DNA of 15,388 bases from an uncultured Lachnospiraceae bacterium. Lineage in GTDB: Bacteria; Bacillota; Clostridia; Lachnospirales; Lachnospiraceae. Position 1 is the stretch's first letter, and every line of letters begins with the position of its first letter. Of this stretch, positions 7,593 to 15,313 are shown piece after piece. The stretch lies in the NCBI GenBank assembly GCA_902782965.1, contig CACZPG010000119.1, positions 1-15,388 on the forward strand. The letters are read 5' to 3'. A model generated the notes under the pieces. The model ran no database searches and was not told the origin of the DNA. It worked only from the letters and a program-made list of their open reading frames with translations. A program made the position numbers and the translations under genes.

Positions 7593-10213
7593 AAAATACT
7601 ATATTAAATAATGGGGACGTTGTGATCGTTACATCACCTGATGAATCGGATGTTTCTTTTGAAATAATAGATCTGGTTAATTCCGGTGGTAGTTCCATAT
7701 GTTATATAGCTAAAAGAAGCTCTACAGGCGAAAAGGGATATTTTAAAGAATTTGCGCCTAAGCGTTTTATTAATAGTGACGTTCTTGAAAGAAATAATGA
7801 GACAAATGTTTTATTTGCAGGTGATGATACATCCCGATTTAAGATTGAAAAAGAAAAATATCTAGAGTCCTATAAGACTATATCTGATTTAAGAAACAGT
7901 AAGGAAGCATTACTAAATAATTTTATTCCACACACAGAGTTTTTTGATTCTTCAGATGGTAGTGTTTATATATGGACTCCAGAACCAGTAGATGCGATCA
8001 GATTTAAAGATTATATAAATTATATATGTCAGAATCCTATTGATATGTGTGAAATGAAATTACTGAACACATTAAGGATTCTTATTACTATTTCAAAATG
8101 TGCGGATTATCTGCATGAATTAGGATTTATCTGCCTGGATATAAAACCTGATAATTTATCAATTGAGAGAAACATCAATTCAAGTGACATGTATGATGTT
8201 AATGCTTCGAAAATATCATATTATGATTTGGATTCTATTCAGCGTTTTGGAGAAAGAGGAAAAGAGCTTTCGGGGACCGTTGGTTATTGTGCTCCGGAAG
8301 TGGCATGTGGATTTGCTGATTCGAAAGCGGACATATATTCTATTGGTGCAATCCTTTATAACGCTATTGTTGTACAGGTTGATGAAAACGGAAATTATTA
8401 TAATGATGTTTTTACGGATAGAAAGAAGTATTCTAAAATTCAACAGTGTTTGTCAGATTCCGTTTTGATAAAGAATTCAATCATTAACTCTGATGAAGAA
8501 ATAATGGACAAGCTGGTTTCTATTTTACAGAATTCTTTACAATATAATCCGAACAAGAGATATAAAGAATTTGGAAGTATGATAAATGATCTCGAGCAGG
8601 CTGCGGCTTTACTAATGCCTGGTGCGATAATCAATAAATATGGATTTGAAGAGGATATTACCAACAGTAGTATTAACAGCTCTCTTAGAAGGATAAATGT
8701 AGATGCAAATATAAAACTTCATTTCTGGAACAGACCTTTATATTGTTCGTTGAAACAAAATGATCAGGATAATAAGACTATGAGTTTTTTGATCATTGGG
8801 GCAAATGATATTTCATTTAGATTCATTGATATATTGCTTCAATGTCAGATGTATCATGTTGGATTTGCGATTACTGTTCTTACAGAGAATTCCGTCAGAG
8901 CTTCAGAACTGTTCTGCAAGTTCAGACCAGCTGCTAAGAGGTTTATTAATATAAACGAATCTAATGATTCCATAGAAACAAGTTTGGATTTTGTCGAATT
9001 TGCTTCGGTCAAGAATATTAGCAATAGTAGCTTTATACGTGACATTAGGGATTCGTTGGTAGATAAATCGCCAGAACAGTATGATTATGCACTGGTTTCG
9101 CTGGGAGATGAAAAACTAAACGGAAATATTTCGGGTTTGTTATATGACAATTCTATGATTAGTGGTGACATCAGTTATATATCTTATGTTTCAAAAGCTG
9201 ATGATGAGGATAGAAACATTTACCCTATTATTATAAATGAAGAAATAAGTAGTTTGATGGATGCTCCGGACTTTGTGGACATGGAGAGAATGGCATTTAA
9301 TGTACATACAATATGGAAAGGCATTGATAATGTAACGACAGAGGATTATCTTGAGTTCAGAAAAGATACATATAATTATAATGCATCATTAATGTTTGCT
9401 TTGTCTGTTAAATATAAACTGTTTAGTATAGGAATCACTTATTCCAAGGATAATCAATTGGAGGAACTTAAAGAAACACTTCAGAATATTGACAGGCAGA
9501 CAATGTATAAGCTGGCAGATGTAGAACATAACAGGTGGGTTTATTACTATGTTTCAGAGGGATGGGATATTCCGTATGATATGGATGATAATATAGATTA
9601 CAAAAGATGTGTTAATAATTCCCTTCATGTTGATGGTAATACCGTTAAATATGCTGCTAAAATTGATTCTTGTAAACAGCATGCCTGTCTTGTTCCTGGA
9701 GGCGATTCTGATTTATTAGAGACATATACTGATGAAGAGTGGCTGGTGCCGTCAGCCAAAGATGATCAGCTGGATATGTTGGACAGAGTTTCTGTCGAAT
9801 TATACAGAGCGGCCATGCAGGCAGTGAGACACAGTGATCTTCCTGATAATTATGAAGTCTCTAGGATTAATTATAAACTGTATGATGTTATCCTGGTTGA
9901 GCAGATCAGTAGTATTGTCTTTGACAAACACATAATCGGTGCATACGATTATATTCCTAAATCAATCAATTCTATTAGAAATGAAGAAAAGGACGATTTG
10001 GTTGATCGATTAGACTGGCTGTCCGGAGAAATAAAAGAATACATAAATAGTATTCTTTATGATAAAGGATGGAGATATGGAGATGAATTTTCTTATGATA
10101 AGAAAAGAATTCCGGACATGGTCCCTTTCGACAGAATGAGCACGGTAGAACAATCGGAGTTTAAAGAGTTTGTACAGAATATTATGGAAATAATAGAAAA
10201 ATCTAAGGAGTGA
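7589..10213 (+). CDS. Protein kinase - Rossmann-like - double RyR-domain fusion protein
   Basis: An 874-residue cytoplasmic protein with no signal or membrane segment. Residues of about 22-340 form a Hanks-type kinase: a glycine-loop remnant NSGGSS (31-36), ATP-anchoring Lys53 in YFKEF, catalytic loop CLDIKPDN (182-189) with Asp184, metal-binding Asp213 in a DLD variant of DFG, APE at 235-237, Asp248 in ADIYSIG, and the late arginine Arg324. The HRD histidine and arginine are Cys and Leu, but core catalytic residues remain. Residues of about 397-555 look like a TrkA-N-type Rossmann fold (FLIIGANDISFRF at 400-412, then strand AITVLTE). Two RyR-like modules follow. The first is at 636-735, with EHNRW (646-650), EGW and CLVP (700-703). 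The second is at about 815-865, with GWRYG (827-831), IP and MVPF. The start has GAAGGG 9 bases upstream and is coupled to the previous stop. It is probably a ligand-regulated kinase downstream of the TIR protein; the ligand is unknown. Confidence 0.93.
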   Translation: MKNTILNNGDVVIVTSPDESDVSFEIIDLVNSGGSSICYIAKRSSTGEKGYFKEFAPKRFINSDVLERNNETNVLFAGDDTSRFKIEKEKYLESYKTISDLRNSKEALLNNFIPHTEFFDSSDGSVYIWTPEPVDAIRFKDYINYICQNPIDMCEMKLLNTLRILITISKCADYLHELGFICLDIKPDNLSIERNINSSDMYDVNASKISYYDLDSIQRFGERGKELSGTVGYCAPEVACGFADSKADIYSIGAILYNAIVVQVDENGNYYNDVFTDRKKYSKIQQCLSDSVLIKNSIINSDEEIMDKLVSILQNSLQYNPNKRYKEFGSMINDLEQAAALLMPGAIINKYGFEEDITNSSINSSLRRINVDANIKLHFWNRPLYCSLKQNDQDNKTMSFLIIGANDISFRFIDILLQCQMYHVGFAITVLTENSVRASELFCKFRPAAKRFININESNDSIETSLDFVEFASVKNISNSSFIRDIRDSLVDKSPEQYDYALVSLGDEKLNGNISGLLYDNSMISGDISYISYVSKADDEDRNIYPIIINEEISSLMDAPDFVDMERMAFNVHTIWKGIDNVTTEDYLEFRKDTYNYNASLMFALSVKYKLFSIGITYSKDNQLEELKETLQNIDRQTMYKLADVEHNRWVYYYVSEGWDIPYDMDDNIDYKRCVNNSLHVDGNTVKYAAKIDSCKQHACLVPGGDSDLLETYTDEEWLVPSAKDDQLDMLDRVSVELYRAAMQAVRHSDLPDNYEVSRINYKLYDVILVEQISSIVFDKHIIGAYDYIPKSINSIRNEEKDDLVDRLDWLSGEIKEYINSILYDKGWRYGDEFSYDKKRIPDMVPFDRMSTVEQSEFKEFVQNIMEIIEKSKE

Positions 10214-10220
10214 TTTTTAT

Positions 10221-10256
10221 CCCCCTAAAATCTTATACTTCATGTTCATGTATTAT
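10221..10256 (+). promoter_or_regulatory. Promoter with CCCCCTAA element, operon 10305-12681
   Basis: CCCCCTAA starts 8 bases after the kinase stop codon (C run 10221-10225). TATTAT at 10251-10256 begins exactly 25 bases after the C run, as in the two sister promoters. The bases at the usual -35 place (AAATCT) do not fit sigma-A. Transcription would start near 10263, leaving a leader of about 42 bases. It gives the ChW-peptidase operon its own control even though no strong terminator ends the kinase gene. Confidence 0.65.
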
Positions 10257-10304
10257 ATAGTCAGAAAGAAAAACTCGTGGTTATTTTTACAGGAGGTGGA
10301 GAAT

Positions 10305-11792
10305 ATGAGAAAAAGTATAAAAAGTTTATTCATTGTTATAGTATCGTTAATGATAATAATTGGTACACTAAATGTATCAACTATCAAAGCAGAGGCTGCT
10401 GGAAAATTACCATCAATTAGTTATCAGGCGCATGTTCAGGGAACTGGATGGCTTTCTAGTGTTAATAATGGAGCCACGGCAGGAACTACAGGACAATCCA
10501 GAAGACTTGAATGTATAAAGATTAATCTTAAATCCGGTGGAAAAAGCATGATAAAATATCGTGCCCATATCCAGGGGAGTGGATGGCAGGGCTGGAAAAC
10601 TTCTGGCCAGGAAGCTGGTACGACTGGAAAGAGTTTAAGATTAGAAGCTGTACAGATTAAACTGACAGGGAATTATGCATCGAAATATGATATATATTAT
10701 AGAGTTCATGTAGCGGGGGCTGGATGGCTCGATTGGACTAAAAATGGAGCCACGGCAGGTTCGACTGGTTCGTCACTTAGAGCAGAGGCTATTCAGATAA
10801 AGTTGGTTTCTAAGGGAACCAGAGTGGCACAGACCTCTGGTTGCGGAAGAGCAGATATCACAAAGACTACTTTGACTTATAAAGCCAAAGGACAATATTA
10901 TGGATGGCAGAAAGTTGTTGGTGAAGGAGCCACGGCAGGAACAACTGGTCAATCAAGAAGAATGGAAGCCATTAGCATAAACCTTAAAGATTATAATGGA
11001 TCAAGCGGTATAAGATATAGTACACATGTATCACATATTGGATGGCAGGGTTGGAAAACAACTGGGCAAACTGCGGGTGTGACAAATGGCTCTGAACAGA
11101 TTGAGGCTATAAAAGTTCAGTTAACAGGAGAAATAGCAAAGTATTATAATGTTTATTATAGAATGCATGTAGCTGGATATGGATGGCTTGGATGGGCTTC
11201 GAATGGAGCTGTAGCTGGAACCACAGGTGGTGGAATTAGAGCAGAGGCAATTCAAATTAAGCTTGTGGCTAAAGCAGTTGCTTTTGATAAAGGTGGTACA
11301 GAATATATAGATGGAGCAAATATAACAAAGAGTATTCATCTTGCACATCATATGTCAGGTTCTCTTGATCAGAATAGCTATAGATTATATGGGGATAATG
11401 GCGAGAACTGGGGATGTTGCGCTACAGCTTATGCAATTGGTCTTAGTATAGTAAATGGTAGAAGCTATAATCCGGAATCATTTTGGCGATATAAATCGAC
11501 GTATTACGATCAGGGAAGAGTTAATAATTATACTTCTTACAATGCTGCAACAATATATAATAATCTTCTTGCAGGAAAACCAACTATGGTTCATTATGAA
11601 TACATAAAAAGTAATGGCAAACATGGTGAACATTGGGTATTGGTTATTGGGATTAGATCTGGAGCAAACAAAAATAATATCCAGTTCAGTGACTTTACTA
11701 TAATAGATCCATGGGGTGGAGCTGAGAAAAATCTTACAAGTGCAGGTTACTTTGGTTCAAGAACTAGTGTGGGTATGAAGACGTTTTACTAG
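10305..11792 (+). CDS. Secreted ChW-repeat protein with C39-like cysteine peptidase domain
   Basis: ATG 10305 is chosen because AGGAGGTGG starts at 10291 and a proper signal peptide begins there; the ATG at 10242 lies within the promoter and would add 21 unlikely residues. The 495-residue product has a signal peptide ending near residue 30 (K-A-E-A). Six clostridial hydrophobic-W (ChW) repeats cover 38-321, each with an H-V...GW...G..AG(T)TG...R.EAI.IKL pattern; the fourth lacks the HV pair. ChW repeats are thought to bind cell surface material. The C-terminal domain, about 335-495, is a papain-fold peptidase of the C39 type: Cys371 in NWGCCATAYAI, His443 in HWVLVIG and Asp468 in IDPWGG form the expected triad. 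It may cut peptides or peptidoglycan cross-links, or proteins of rivals; the substrate is unknown. The PPC-like gene follows after 49 bases, and both share the CCCCCTAA promoter at 10221. Confidence 0.9.
   Translation: MRKSIKSLFIVIVSLMIIIGTLNVSTIKAEAAGKLPSISYQAHVQGTGWLSSVNNGATAGTTGQSRRLECIKINLKSGGKSMIKYRAHIQGSGWQGWKTSGQEAGTTGKSLRLEAVQIKLTGNYASKYDIYYRVHVAGAGWLDWTKNGATAGSTGSSLRAEAIQIKLVSKGTRVAQTSGCGRADITKTTLTYKAKGQYYGWQKVVGEGATAGTTGQSRRMEAISINLKDYNGSSGIRYSTHVSHIGWQGWKTTGQTAGVTNGSEQIEAIKVQLTGEIAKYYNVYYRMHVAGYGWLGWASNGAVAGTTGGGIRAEAIQIKLVAKAVAFDKGGTEYIDGANITKSIHLAHHMSGSLDQNSYRLYGDNGENWGCCATAYAIGLSIVNGRSYNPESFWRYKSTYYDQGRVNNYTSYNAATIYNNLLAGKPTMVHYEYIKSNGKHGEHWVLVIGIRSGANKNNIQFSDFTIIDPWGGAEKNLTSAGYFGSRTSVGMKTFY
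10416..11267 (+). repeat. Six ChW-repeat units arranged as a duplicated three-repeat block
   Basis: The coding repeats form an A-B-C, A-B-C order. Unit 1 matches unit 4 (both end TGQSRR-L/M-E), unit 2 matches unit 5 (GWQGWKT in both), and unit 3 matches unit 6 (RAEAIQIKLV in both). A 14-base identity, GGAGCCACGGCAGG, recurs at 10470, 10746 and 10926. The pattern points to duplication of a three-repeat block within the gene. Confidence 0.85.
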
Positions 11793-11841
11793 AATAATAA
11801 TGGAATCATAAATATTAAAACAAACTGAGGAGGATAAATAT

Positions 11842-12681
11842 ATGAAAAAATCGCATTACTTAAAAAGTATGTTTGCAATAGTTTTGGTTATTGCATTTGT
11901 GTTGAATGTGTCACTGCTTAATGTTAAGGCTGATACGATTAGTGATGCTAAGACAATGGCTTATGGCACAAACTATTCAGGCAAAGTTGCTTATAATGAT
12001 CAACGTTTTTATAAAATCACTTTGTCTAAATCAGGTTTGATCACATACAATTTAACTTCTAAGAATACGTGGATACAGATTAAAATTTACTCCAAATATG
12101 ATCTGAATAATCCAGTACATGAATCTTCTACTTCGTATAATAGTAATCTAGGTTACTATGTTAAGAAAAATACGGTTCCTCTGTTGGCAGGAGTTTATTA
12201 CGTAAAAATCATAAACGTTAAATCTACGACGGCGAACTTTTCAATTAAGAGCACTTATGCTTCTTCAAAGGAAAGCTATACAGAAACATTTAAAACTCAT
12301 TATGATGTAATAGACACAGCAAAGACAATAGCCGCAAATAAGACATATAAGGGTATGCTTTATGATAAAACAGTAAAAAACGTTGACGACGTTGACATGT
12401 ATAAGGTGAATTTGAAAGCAGCAAAGACTTTGAAATTTACTGCAAAATCTATACGAAGTGATGGCGCTGTTGTATATTTCCGAATTATAGATAAAAACGG
12501 AAATGATGTTACAAAAAGTGTAACAGGAAAGGATACTCATAGACTTATCGTTGAGGATAGTTCTACTTATAGTTTTAGCGGTAAATTTAAGAAGGGTACG
12601 TATTATATTAAGGTTTATAAGAATTCGGGTATGTCTTATAGAACGTATATATTCTATAGTTTAAAATATACAAGTGCATAA
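11842..12681 (+). CDS. Secreted protein with two PPC-like domains, paralogue of the gene at 602
   Basis: A 279-residue exported protein. The signal peptide spans 1-30, with a cut expected after V-K-A. Two PPC-like domains occupy about 41-140 and 158-277, with the motifs RFYKITLSKSGLI (55-67), TVPLLAGVYYVKI (111-123), DMYKVNL (185-191) and KKGTYYIKV (250-258). The protein aligns along its length with the one encoded at 602: both begin the mature part D-T-I, share TVPLLAG and TYASSKE at matching positions, and close each domain with G-T/V-YY. No catalytic residues are seen, so it is likely a binding or accessory protein acting outside the cell, perhaps with the ChW-peptidase encoded just upstream. 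GAGGAGG lies 8 bases before the ATG. It is second in its operon and is followed by a strong terminator. PPC assignment is by pattern. Confidence 0.86.
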   Translation: MKKSHYLKSMFAIVLVIAFVLNVSLLNVKADTISDAKTMAYGTNYSGKVAYNDQRFYKITLSKSGLITYNLTSKNTWIQIKIYSKYDLNNPVHESSTSYNSNLGYYVKKNTVPLLAGVYYVKIINVKSTTANFSIKSTYASSKESYTETFKTHYDVIDTAKTIAANKTYKGMLYDKTVKNVDDVDMYKVNLKAAKTLKFTAKSIRSDGAVVYFRIIDKNGNDVTKSVTGKDTHRLIVEDSSTYSFSGKFKKGTYYIKVYKNSGMSYRTYIFYSLKYTSA

Positions 12682-12704
12682 TTTGTTGGATAATTTTAAG
12701 TTAA

Positions 12705-12737
12705 AGCCCCTGAGGATTATTCCTCAGGGACTTTTTT
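12705..12737 (+). terminator. Rho-independent terminator after the second PPC-like gene
   Basis: A 9-bp stem (CCCTGAGGA at 12708-12716 with TCCTCAGGG at 12721-12729) has a TTAT loop. Below one C-A mismatch the stem extends by G:C and A:T pairs, and six T residues follow at 12732-12737. It starts 24 bases after the stop codon and separates the ChW-peptidase operon from the subtilase promoter immediately downstream. Confidence 0.93.
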
Positions 12738-12742
12738 GCTGC

Positions 12743-12778
12743 CCCCCTAATATATCGCGCGTATTAATCCAATATAAT
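12743..12778 (+). promoter_or_regulatory. Promoter with CCCCCTAA element, subtilase gene
   Basis: A run of six C (12742-12747) followed by TAA precedes a perfect TATAAT at 12773-12778 by exactly 25 bases, the same spacing as at 57-92 and 10221-10256. The -35 position reads ATATAT. A transcript starting near 12785 would have a leader of about 60 bases ending in AAGGGAGAG before ATG 12845. Confidence 0.68.
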
Positions 12779-12844
12779 ACAACATGTAAGGAACAAGGAT
12801 ATAAGACGATCGTTATATAAATACTACTAGGAAGGGAGAGCAAT

Positions 12845-15193
12845 ATGGATATACGTAAACTTGAATATGAACTTGATAATGCATATAAGCATCAAAGTAA
12901 CGAAATATATCAAAGATTACTAAATTCTATAAAAACTAAAGGCTACAGGGTTTATCGTGATTCTCAAGGGAGACATAGGATAATAGCTAATAATCAGGCT
13001 GTAAATAAAAAAAAGAGCGGATCTGGAATCGCAGTTATGATGCTTCTTCTGCCGATATTCTTTATAGTTGTTATTCCGGGAATCAGCAAAATAAAGAATA
13101 CGTTTTCGGGTTATAATACAAGCTCGACACAATCGGCTGTCAGCTATAACAGAAGTACAGAGGAGAAAGAAAAGGTTGAGGAAGAAGAATTGGAAGACTA
13201 CGCTTATGATTCTCAAACGGAAGCTGTTATTTCACAAGATGACAGTGGTGTTGAATATGTAAGTAATATTGTTATTGTTTACTTTAATGATTCAGCTACT
13301 GAAAATGATAAACAAAATGTTGTTTCAAAAGTGAATGGAGAGATTGTAGGAAGATTTGATTCATTGAATCAGTTACAGATAAAGATTGAAACAAAAGATT
13401 ATGCTGAACTGAATATACTTTGTGATGATATAAAAACAATGGATAATGTTATAGCTGCTTATATTGATACAGTAGTGGAGCAGGATGTCGAGCCTTACTA
13501 TCCGATAGATGGTTATGAAGAATTGTGGGATGTAAATGCTCCTGGTGGACAGAATTGGGGACAGGAAAAGATCAATGCTCCTGAATTATGGGGATACAAA
13601 GATCAGATGGCATCAATACCTGTTGCAGTAATTGATGCAGGGTTTGATACAATTCATCCGGATTTAAATGGTTATATTAATATATCATCTAATTCCAAGG
13701 ATCCTTCAATAGTTCCTAGACACGGTACACTTACATCGGGTGTTATCGGTGCTGGATTTGATAATGGGATTGGTATATCAGGGATAGCTCCTAATGCAGC
13801 GGTTACGGGATATTCATTGGGAAGTGAACGGGTGACATCGAATGATATATACGCAAATGTTATTCAAGCTGTTAAAGATGGAAATAAGGTAATAAACATT
13901 TCGTTTGGTAGTAGTACTTCGCTGCCGGATTGCAATTCTACCAGAGATTATAATAATGAAGGGATGGCCGCATCGATAGCGATTTCGTCACTATTAGATC
14001 AGGGATATGATTTTATGGTCGTACAGAGTGCTGGAAATGGATCTGCAGATGGTTTGGGTGTTGATTCAGTTTACAATGGAATGTTCTGTAGTATTACTGA
14101 AGAAAGCTGTTATACAGATAATCATAGTTATAGTGAAATAATGGATCATGTTATTATCGTTGCTGCTGCAGCACAGACTGAAGATGGCGTTGTGCTGGAT
14201 TCTTATTCAAATGGAGGAAGTCGTACAACGGTTTGTGCTCCAGGGTCTAATATATACAGTACAGTGGTAGGTGGATGTTATGATTATGCAAGTGGAACTT
14301 CACTCTCGGCTCCGTTTGTTACTGGTACGATTGCTGCAGTATGGGGGCTGGATCCTTCATTATCTGCTGCAAGTATGAAAACTGTGATATGTGAATCTGC
14401 AACTGAATATATATCAGTCAATCCATCTGTATATGCATATGAGGGTAGCTGCCCGATTATAAATGCAGGAGTAGCTGCAAATATGGTCTCAGCTAATAAT
14501 CAGATAGAAGAAGAGTGTGAAGATGAGATAGAAGAATCAACTGAAATTGAAATAGAAGAATCAAATGAAGAATCATTCTACAGCTTTTTGAGATATACTT
14601 ATGATAACGCCGACGAGTATGTAGATGGTTATCCGGTATATGATCCGGAAGAGATTGGCAATGGGTTCTATGAGGTCTGGCTGGATTATGTAATTGTTGA
14701 CTTTGATGGTGATGGAGAGGACGAGCTTCTTGTAAAAAAGGAATTAGGACGAGATGCTATTTTTGATATCGATGGAGCAAACTTCGAAATGCTGGATGTT
14801 TATGAATTAGTAGACGGCGAAGTTGTATTTAAAATAGAATCTTCTTTCTGCAGTGACCTCAGTTCGCCTGAAACAGAAATATATAATAACCAGATTATTC
14901 TTTCTGATTGGAGTGGTTCGGATGGTTATGATTTTAGGTCTATTAATTGCTATGTATTTGATCAGAACGTGAGGGATTCTCTTGGATTATATGATTCAGA
15001 ATTCTTTTCATATGATTTTTCTAAAGGTGACGAAGTGACACGACACCAAACAGCGGCAGGTTATTTAGGAGATAGTTGCACAATGAGCTATAATGACAGT
15101 GTAAGTGAATTGGAAAGCATCGTTACAGGCGATAGCATTGATTTTACTGTTCATCAGATTACTGATTCGGGAATCGAAGATATAGCATATTAA
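12845..15193 (+). CDS. Membrane-anchored subtilisin-like serine protease (S8) with acidic C-terminal domain
   Basis: A 782-residue protease. Instead of a signal peptide, residues 1-58 are a charged, cytoplasmic-looking segment, then one membrane helix at about 61-79, so it should sit as a type II membrane protein with the catalytic part outside. An acidic linker (105-135) leads to a propeptide-like domain at about 138-212. The S8 catalytic domain runs from about 240 to 545. It holds Asp264 in VIDAGFD, His293 in RHGT, oxyanion Asn398 in SAGNGS and Ser486 in GTSLSAP, all intact, so it should be active. A Glu-rich linker (554-576) joins a C-terminal domain with the Ca-binding-like loop DFDGDGEDEL (619-628); its role is unknown. 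The start has AAGGGAGAG 6 bases upstream. It is a single-gene unit under a CCCCCTAA promoter, so it is probably co-regulated with the other surface operons. It may process or shed surface proteins. Confidence 0.93.
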   Translation: MDIRKLEYELDNAYKHQSNEIYQRLLNSIKTKGYRVYRDSQGRHRIIANNQAVNKKKSGSGIAVMMLLLPIFFIVVIPGISKIKNTFSGYNTSSTQSAVSYNRSTEEKEKVEEEELEDYAYDSQTEAVISQDDSGVEYVSNIVIVYFNDSATENDKQNVVSKVNGEIVGRFDSLNQLQIKIETKDYAELNILCDDIKTMDNVIAAYIDTVVEQDVEPYYPIDGYEELWDVNAPGGQNWGQEKINAPELWGYKDQMASIPVAVIDAGFDTIHPDLNGYINISSNSKDPSIVPRHGTLTSGVIGAGFDNGIGISGIAPNAAVTGYSLGSERVTSNDIYANVIQAVKDGNKVINISFGSSTSLPDCNSTRDYNNEGMAASIAISSLLDQGYDFMVVQSAGNGSADGLGVDSVYNGMFCSITEESCYTDNHSYSEIMDHVIIVAAAAQTEDGVVLDSYSNGGSRTTVCAPGSNIYSTVVGGCYDYASGTSLSAPFVTGTIAAVWGLDPSLSAASMKTVICESATEYISVNPSVYAYEGSCPIINAGVAANMVSANNQIEEECEDEIEESTEIEIEESNEESFYSFLRYTYDNADEYVDGYPVYDPEEIGNGFYEVWLDYVIVDFDGDGEDELLVKKELGRDAIFDIDGANFEMLDVYELVDGEVVFKIESSFCSDLSSPETEIYNNQIILSDWSGSDGYDFRSINCYVFDQNVRDSLGLYDSEFFSYDFSKGDEVTRHQTAAGYLGDSCTMSYNDSVSELESIVTGDSIDFTVHQITDSGIEDIAY

Positions 15194-15238
15194 TTCCATA
15201 GTTGCAAAGATATTAGGAATAAGCTATAATGCGTAAAG

Positions 15239-15279
15239 TTCCAGCAGCTGATATAATTGTCAGTTGCTGGAATTGTTGT
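15239..15279 (+). terminator. Probable terminator after the subtilase gene
   Basis: A 13-bp stem (TTCCAGCAGCTGA at 15239-15251 with TCAGTTGCTGGAA at 15260-15272, one G-U pair) has an 8-base loop. The tail TTGTTGTT is a weaker T tract than those of the other terminators, so termination may be partial. Confidence 0.75.
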
Positions 15280-15313
15280 TAAAAATATCAAATACATTTC
15301 ACATATTTATCCC

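Noticed and set aside
8163..8468. A 101-codon frame inside the kinase gene
   Set aside because: It is a shadow frame within a well-supported kinase domain, has no ribosome site and gives no plausible protein.
2348..10213. Naming the TIR operon as Thoeris or another known TIR defence system
   Set aside because: There is no ThsA-like SIR2/SLOG or STING partner, and the kinase-Rossmann-RyR and helical partners do not match those systems.
10197..10218. Hairpin AAAAATC / GATTTTT across the kinase stop codon as a terminator
   Set aside because: The 7-bp stem has only one G:C pair and no proper T tract after it, so it is too weak to call; some read-through into the next operon remains possible.
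10470..10939. Direct repeats as a CRISPR or mobile-element array
   Set aside because: The repeats are in frame, lie at uneven distances (276 and 180 bases), and encode the GATAG part of ChW units, so they are protein repeats.
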